A stretch of 64,000 nucleotides of DNA from Annona cherimola (lineage: Eukaryota > Streptophyta > Magnoliopsida > Magnoliales > Annonaceae). Below are positions 61,150 through 64,000 of this stretch, in pieces. The notes under the pieces are model-generated. The model did not search any database. It worked only from the letters and a program-made list of their open reading frames with translations, and was not told the origin of the DNA. Position numbers and translations under genes: made by a program. The stretch spans positions 4,680,264-4,744,263 of the forward strand of contig CM059972.1 of assembly GCA_030490835.1 (NCBI GenBank). Direction: 5' to 3'. Within the stretch, counting starts at the first letter, position 1; the number at the start of each line of letters is the position of its first letter.

Positions 61150-63743
61150 ATGATGGAGGAAATGAAGCAACCACTGCTGAAGAAGGTCTACTATGAGAAC
61201 TGCCCTGGCTGTAAACAGGCTTACATCAATGAAACTCGACGTGGAATCCCGTATCTAGACTTCTTCAAAGTTTGGGTCCTCATGCTATCCAATTGTATTT
61301 CTCTCTCTATTCAAAAAAATTTTCTTTTACTTTGATCATTTCTTACCACCACTACCATCAAATTTTTAGATTTTTTTTTTTTTTAAAAAAAAAAAAAAAA
61401 CTCTGACATGCTTGCATTTGAGACTGTTTCATCTTGTTTGTTCGATGCAACCAGCATCAACCAATTGGTTTTAGGCTTGTGACTATATATAGTGAGATGT
61501 ACAGTTTTTTTTCTTTAATTATATCTCTTTCTCTTCTTTTTAAGCATTAATTAGAGTGGGAATTTATAGTCCGTACAAAACTTTTAGTTTTGGGCAATCG
61601 AAACTTTTTGGTTGCTAATAGTCTGTAGTATATGTCATATAGCAACTATCAAAAAAAATTTTGATTGCTAATAATTATTCATGGTTTTTATCCTTAGGCA
61701 ATCAAGTTTTGTTTTAATTAGTAACAGAATTATCCAAATAGGAACACCTTAAATAAAGAAATCTTTTTACTTATAAAAATATCATCATTAGTACATATAT
61801 AGATATAGATATTTGACATACATTTTTCTTGCCAATAAAAATTATCATCATCGGTCTAGTTACGTTTCCATGCTTGTATTGGTTGTTTTGAGTGTCTAAC
61901 CCGAAATAGTCAAATTACTCACAACTTTTTTTTTTTTGATTAAAAAATTACTCACAACTTGATGCTACAAAAATTGAAAATCCCCACATTTCTTTGGAAT
62001 GAGAAATTATAAGAGAAAATGCTTGAACTCCCAATCTCCAACTCTCCTAGTCATGATGATCATGAATCTCTCTACTCGTAATTAATTATACATTTAACAT
62101 CTATTTCTTATTTTGTCTCATTTTTCAGCTTTGCCAATATCATCTCTGTTCCCTTTCGTATATTTCATGGTAAGTAATCCTCACTACATATATAATAACC
62201 TTTTTAATTTGAGAGTAATAGATTCCAACCCAATTGCCTAAGTTAAAAATATTTGGGTGGATCATAGCCGTTAATTTCCACGAGTTTTCTCCTTCGCAGA
62301 TAAGGGATTTCCAAATCGCCAAAAGCGAGGACAATATTGGCTTCTATGCTGGTTTTGTGGGTAAGCAGATGTATCATATGGTGCATCATACACCCATTTT
62401 CGTTTCTTTTGTTTTCCGCAATCTTGTCTTTCTTTTCCTCAAGCTAAGTAAACTCCTTTTGTGTTGTAATTAAATAAAATCTCATTTGAAACTAATAAAA
62501 ATTACTTATTCTAAGTGATGTAACGATAAATGAATTTAAGTTGATTTTATTTATTTTTGTTATTATTTAATCAGTAATTACATGGAAATAATAAATGGCC
62601 ATGGGTGCAGGGGCATCATTTATGTTGGGAAGAGCTGTAACTGCGGTTCCTTGGGGAATGGCGGCAGACCGATATGGCAGAAAGCCAGTAATGTTGGCGG
62701 GCACTCTTTCAGTGTCAGTACTCAGGACTACAATTCTGCTTTCTCTCTTCCCTCTTTTTTTTTTTTTTTTTTTTTATCCTTTTTTAATCGATCAAAAACA
62801 TCCAATGGAACCCATCCCAGTCCACTCGATAATCATGCGACAGACAGCATGAGGAGATACCATTAAAACTTCATTAAAAGCAAAATTATCAAATACTGGG
62901 TTATTCCACCAAAAATTCTCACACGTATTCCCCAGTAGGAAAATGTGCTTTATGTGGGCTCTGGTATTTTCTGTAAGCATTTTTTGTTTCACAAATCACA
63001 ACGGCTGAGATATATCCCAAAAATCCGAACCGTCCAAAATGTGGGCCACTATGGCCAGGATCTGTCCAACAGCGTGCATGTCATACCGACTGATTCGGAC
63101 GATTGGATGGACAGGATTTTCATTCCCGAGAAATGAACGGCCGGCATCAGCTCATTTCGTGCTGTTTTTTTCTGTCGCAGGATTGTATTCAATACTCTCT
63201 TTGGGCTTAGTACAAACTTCTGGATGGCAATTTCCACGAGGTTTCTACTTGGATTTTTCAATGGCCTACTGGCTACAATGAAGGTAGAGTCTTTGTAGGC
63301 ATGCATGTGGCCGACCATATGAACGGTTGAGAACTTAATCTGTATACTTCGAATTCGCAGGCATATGTTGCGGAAGTCTGCGGAGAAGAACAGCAAGCGC
63401 TTGGAATGTCAGTTGTAAGAAATTATCCATCTCCCCATGACAACTTAACTAATCACTTGTAAAAATCACCCGCTCTGATCGCAATGGTTTGTTGATCTGG
63501 ACCGTTAATCTATTTCAGCGGGCAATGGATGGACCACCCACCTGAAATTTTCTTTATCGGGAGATTGATAAAGAAGGTATATATTGAGTGGTGGCCTACG
63601 TATCAATGAAAATTTTCGAATATGGGGAATATATAAAATGCATTGAGAATAATATATATGATTTTGTTTTTGGAAGTCAGATCAGTGCAGCATGGGGAAT
63701 AGGACTGATTGTTGGTCCAGCAATTGGAGGTTTCTTAGCACTG
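61150..63743 (+). CDS. ZIFL-family MFS transporter, copy 4 (5' part, exons 1-7; continues past window)
   Basis: Exons seen: 61150-61294, 62129-62169, 62300-62360, 62611-62713, 63181-63283, 63361-63414, 63681-63743 (190 codons, frame open). Intron 7 begins at 63744 and exon 8 is not reached by 64000. Lengths and phases match exons 1-7 of the other copies. Seen: CPGC at 18-21, WGMAADRYGRK at 97-107, and the antiporter motif from Ser168 ending GPAIGG. It shares with copy 3 residues that copies 1 and 2 lack: LSN-S across the exon 1/2 junction, a TM pair before the exon 5/6 junction, and QALGMS at the end of exon 6. It keeps the exon 6 Cys that copy 3 lost. Exon 7 ends in CTG (Leu) where the others have CAG (Gln). 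The start has two adjacent ATGs; the first was chosen. Role by family: proton-coupled transporter of the ZIFL group. Confidence 0.92.
61366..61401. repeat. Poly(T)-poly(A) hairpin tract in intron 1 of copy 4
   Basis: A run of T passes directly into a run of A, a perfect low-complexity hairpin. Confidence 0.7.
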
Positions 63744-64000
63744 GTATGCGTGGATTCATTCAACTCACCATGTTTAATATGGGTGTATTTGCATTTGTCT
63801 CCCCACGTTTTGTGTTTTTCCTTTTTTTCCTTTGTTTCTCTAAATGGAGGCTATCACCCTGGCCTGAATTCAAATTTCGGACACCATGCACACTGATGTT
63901 AACCATCCGGTCATTTAAATATTTACCTATTATAATTTTTCAATTGTTACTATTTCGCAAGAACTTCCTTATTTCAAACGTCCCTGTTAGCAAGTTAAAA

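Noticed and set aside
1..64000. CRISPR array, operons or bacterial-type regulatory sites
   Set aside because: Intron-containing plant genes and plant transposons throughout; no regularly spaced repeats.

Overview
The window is plant nuclear DNA: AT-rich and intron-rich, with GT-AG splicing and typical angiosperm transposon debris (tRNA-derived SINEs, Tourist-, hAT- and Mutator-like MITEs, a TRIM, an RTE-like LINE scrap). The species cannot be named from the sequence. There is no bacterial-type operon, CRISPR array or rRNA.

The only protein-coding genes I can support are four head-to-tail, plus-strand members of the ZIFL family (zinc-induced facilitator-like; major facilitator superfamily H+-coupled transporters related to plant ZIF1/ZIFL1 and grass TOM1). 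Three are complete: copy 1 at 10259-20513 (503 aa), copy 2 at 27509-34521 (486 aa) and copy 3 at 45661-56081 (481 aa). Copy 4 starts at 61150 and runs off the right edge after exon 7. I rebuilt every exon by hand. The complete copies have 17 exons with the same intron positions and phases (1,0,1,2,0,0,0,2,0,0,1,0,0,0,2,1). Exons 2-9 and 11-16 have identical lengths, and only exon 10 (central loop) changes, being 11 codons shorter in copy 3. All four carry the N-terminal CPGC motif and the WGxxxDRYGRK loop. Copies 1-3 carry the PETLH motif of the central loop, whose exon lies outside the window for copy 4.

The array falls into two pairs. Copies 1 and 2 look canonical. Copies 3 and 4 share their own residues (for example TM instead of PI before the exon 5/6 junction), and copy 3 has replaced several otherwise conserved residues in its second half. 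This fits an old duplication followed by a second round of tandem duplication and divergence.

Layout: 1-10258, intergenic with SINE, hAT-like and Tourist-like MITEs and foldbacks; 10259-20513, copy 1, with a TRIM in intron 15 and MITEs in introns 1-3; 20514-27508, intergenic; 27509-34521, copy 2, with a Tourist-like MITE in intron 7 and a LINE fragment in intron 14; 34522-45660, the most transposon-dense intergenic stretch, with a 410-bp Mutator-like foldback, a 1.25-kb GC-rich hAT-like element and an intact-ended hAT MITE; 45661-56081, copy 3, with a foldback in intron 10, a TA-flanked MITE in intron 11 and a SINE in intron 15; 56082-61149, intergenic; 61150 to the end, copy 4.

Product function is inferred from the family: export or vacuolar loading of small metal chelators or organic ions against protons. 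Which substrate each copy moves cannot be read from the sequence.
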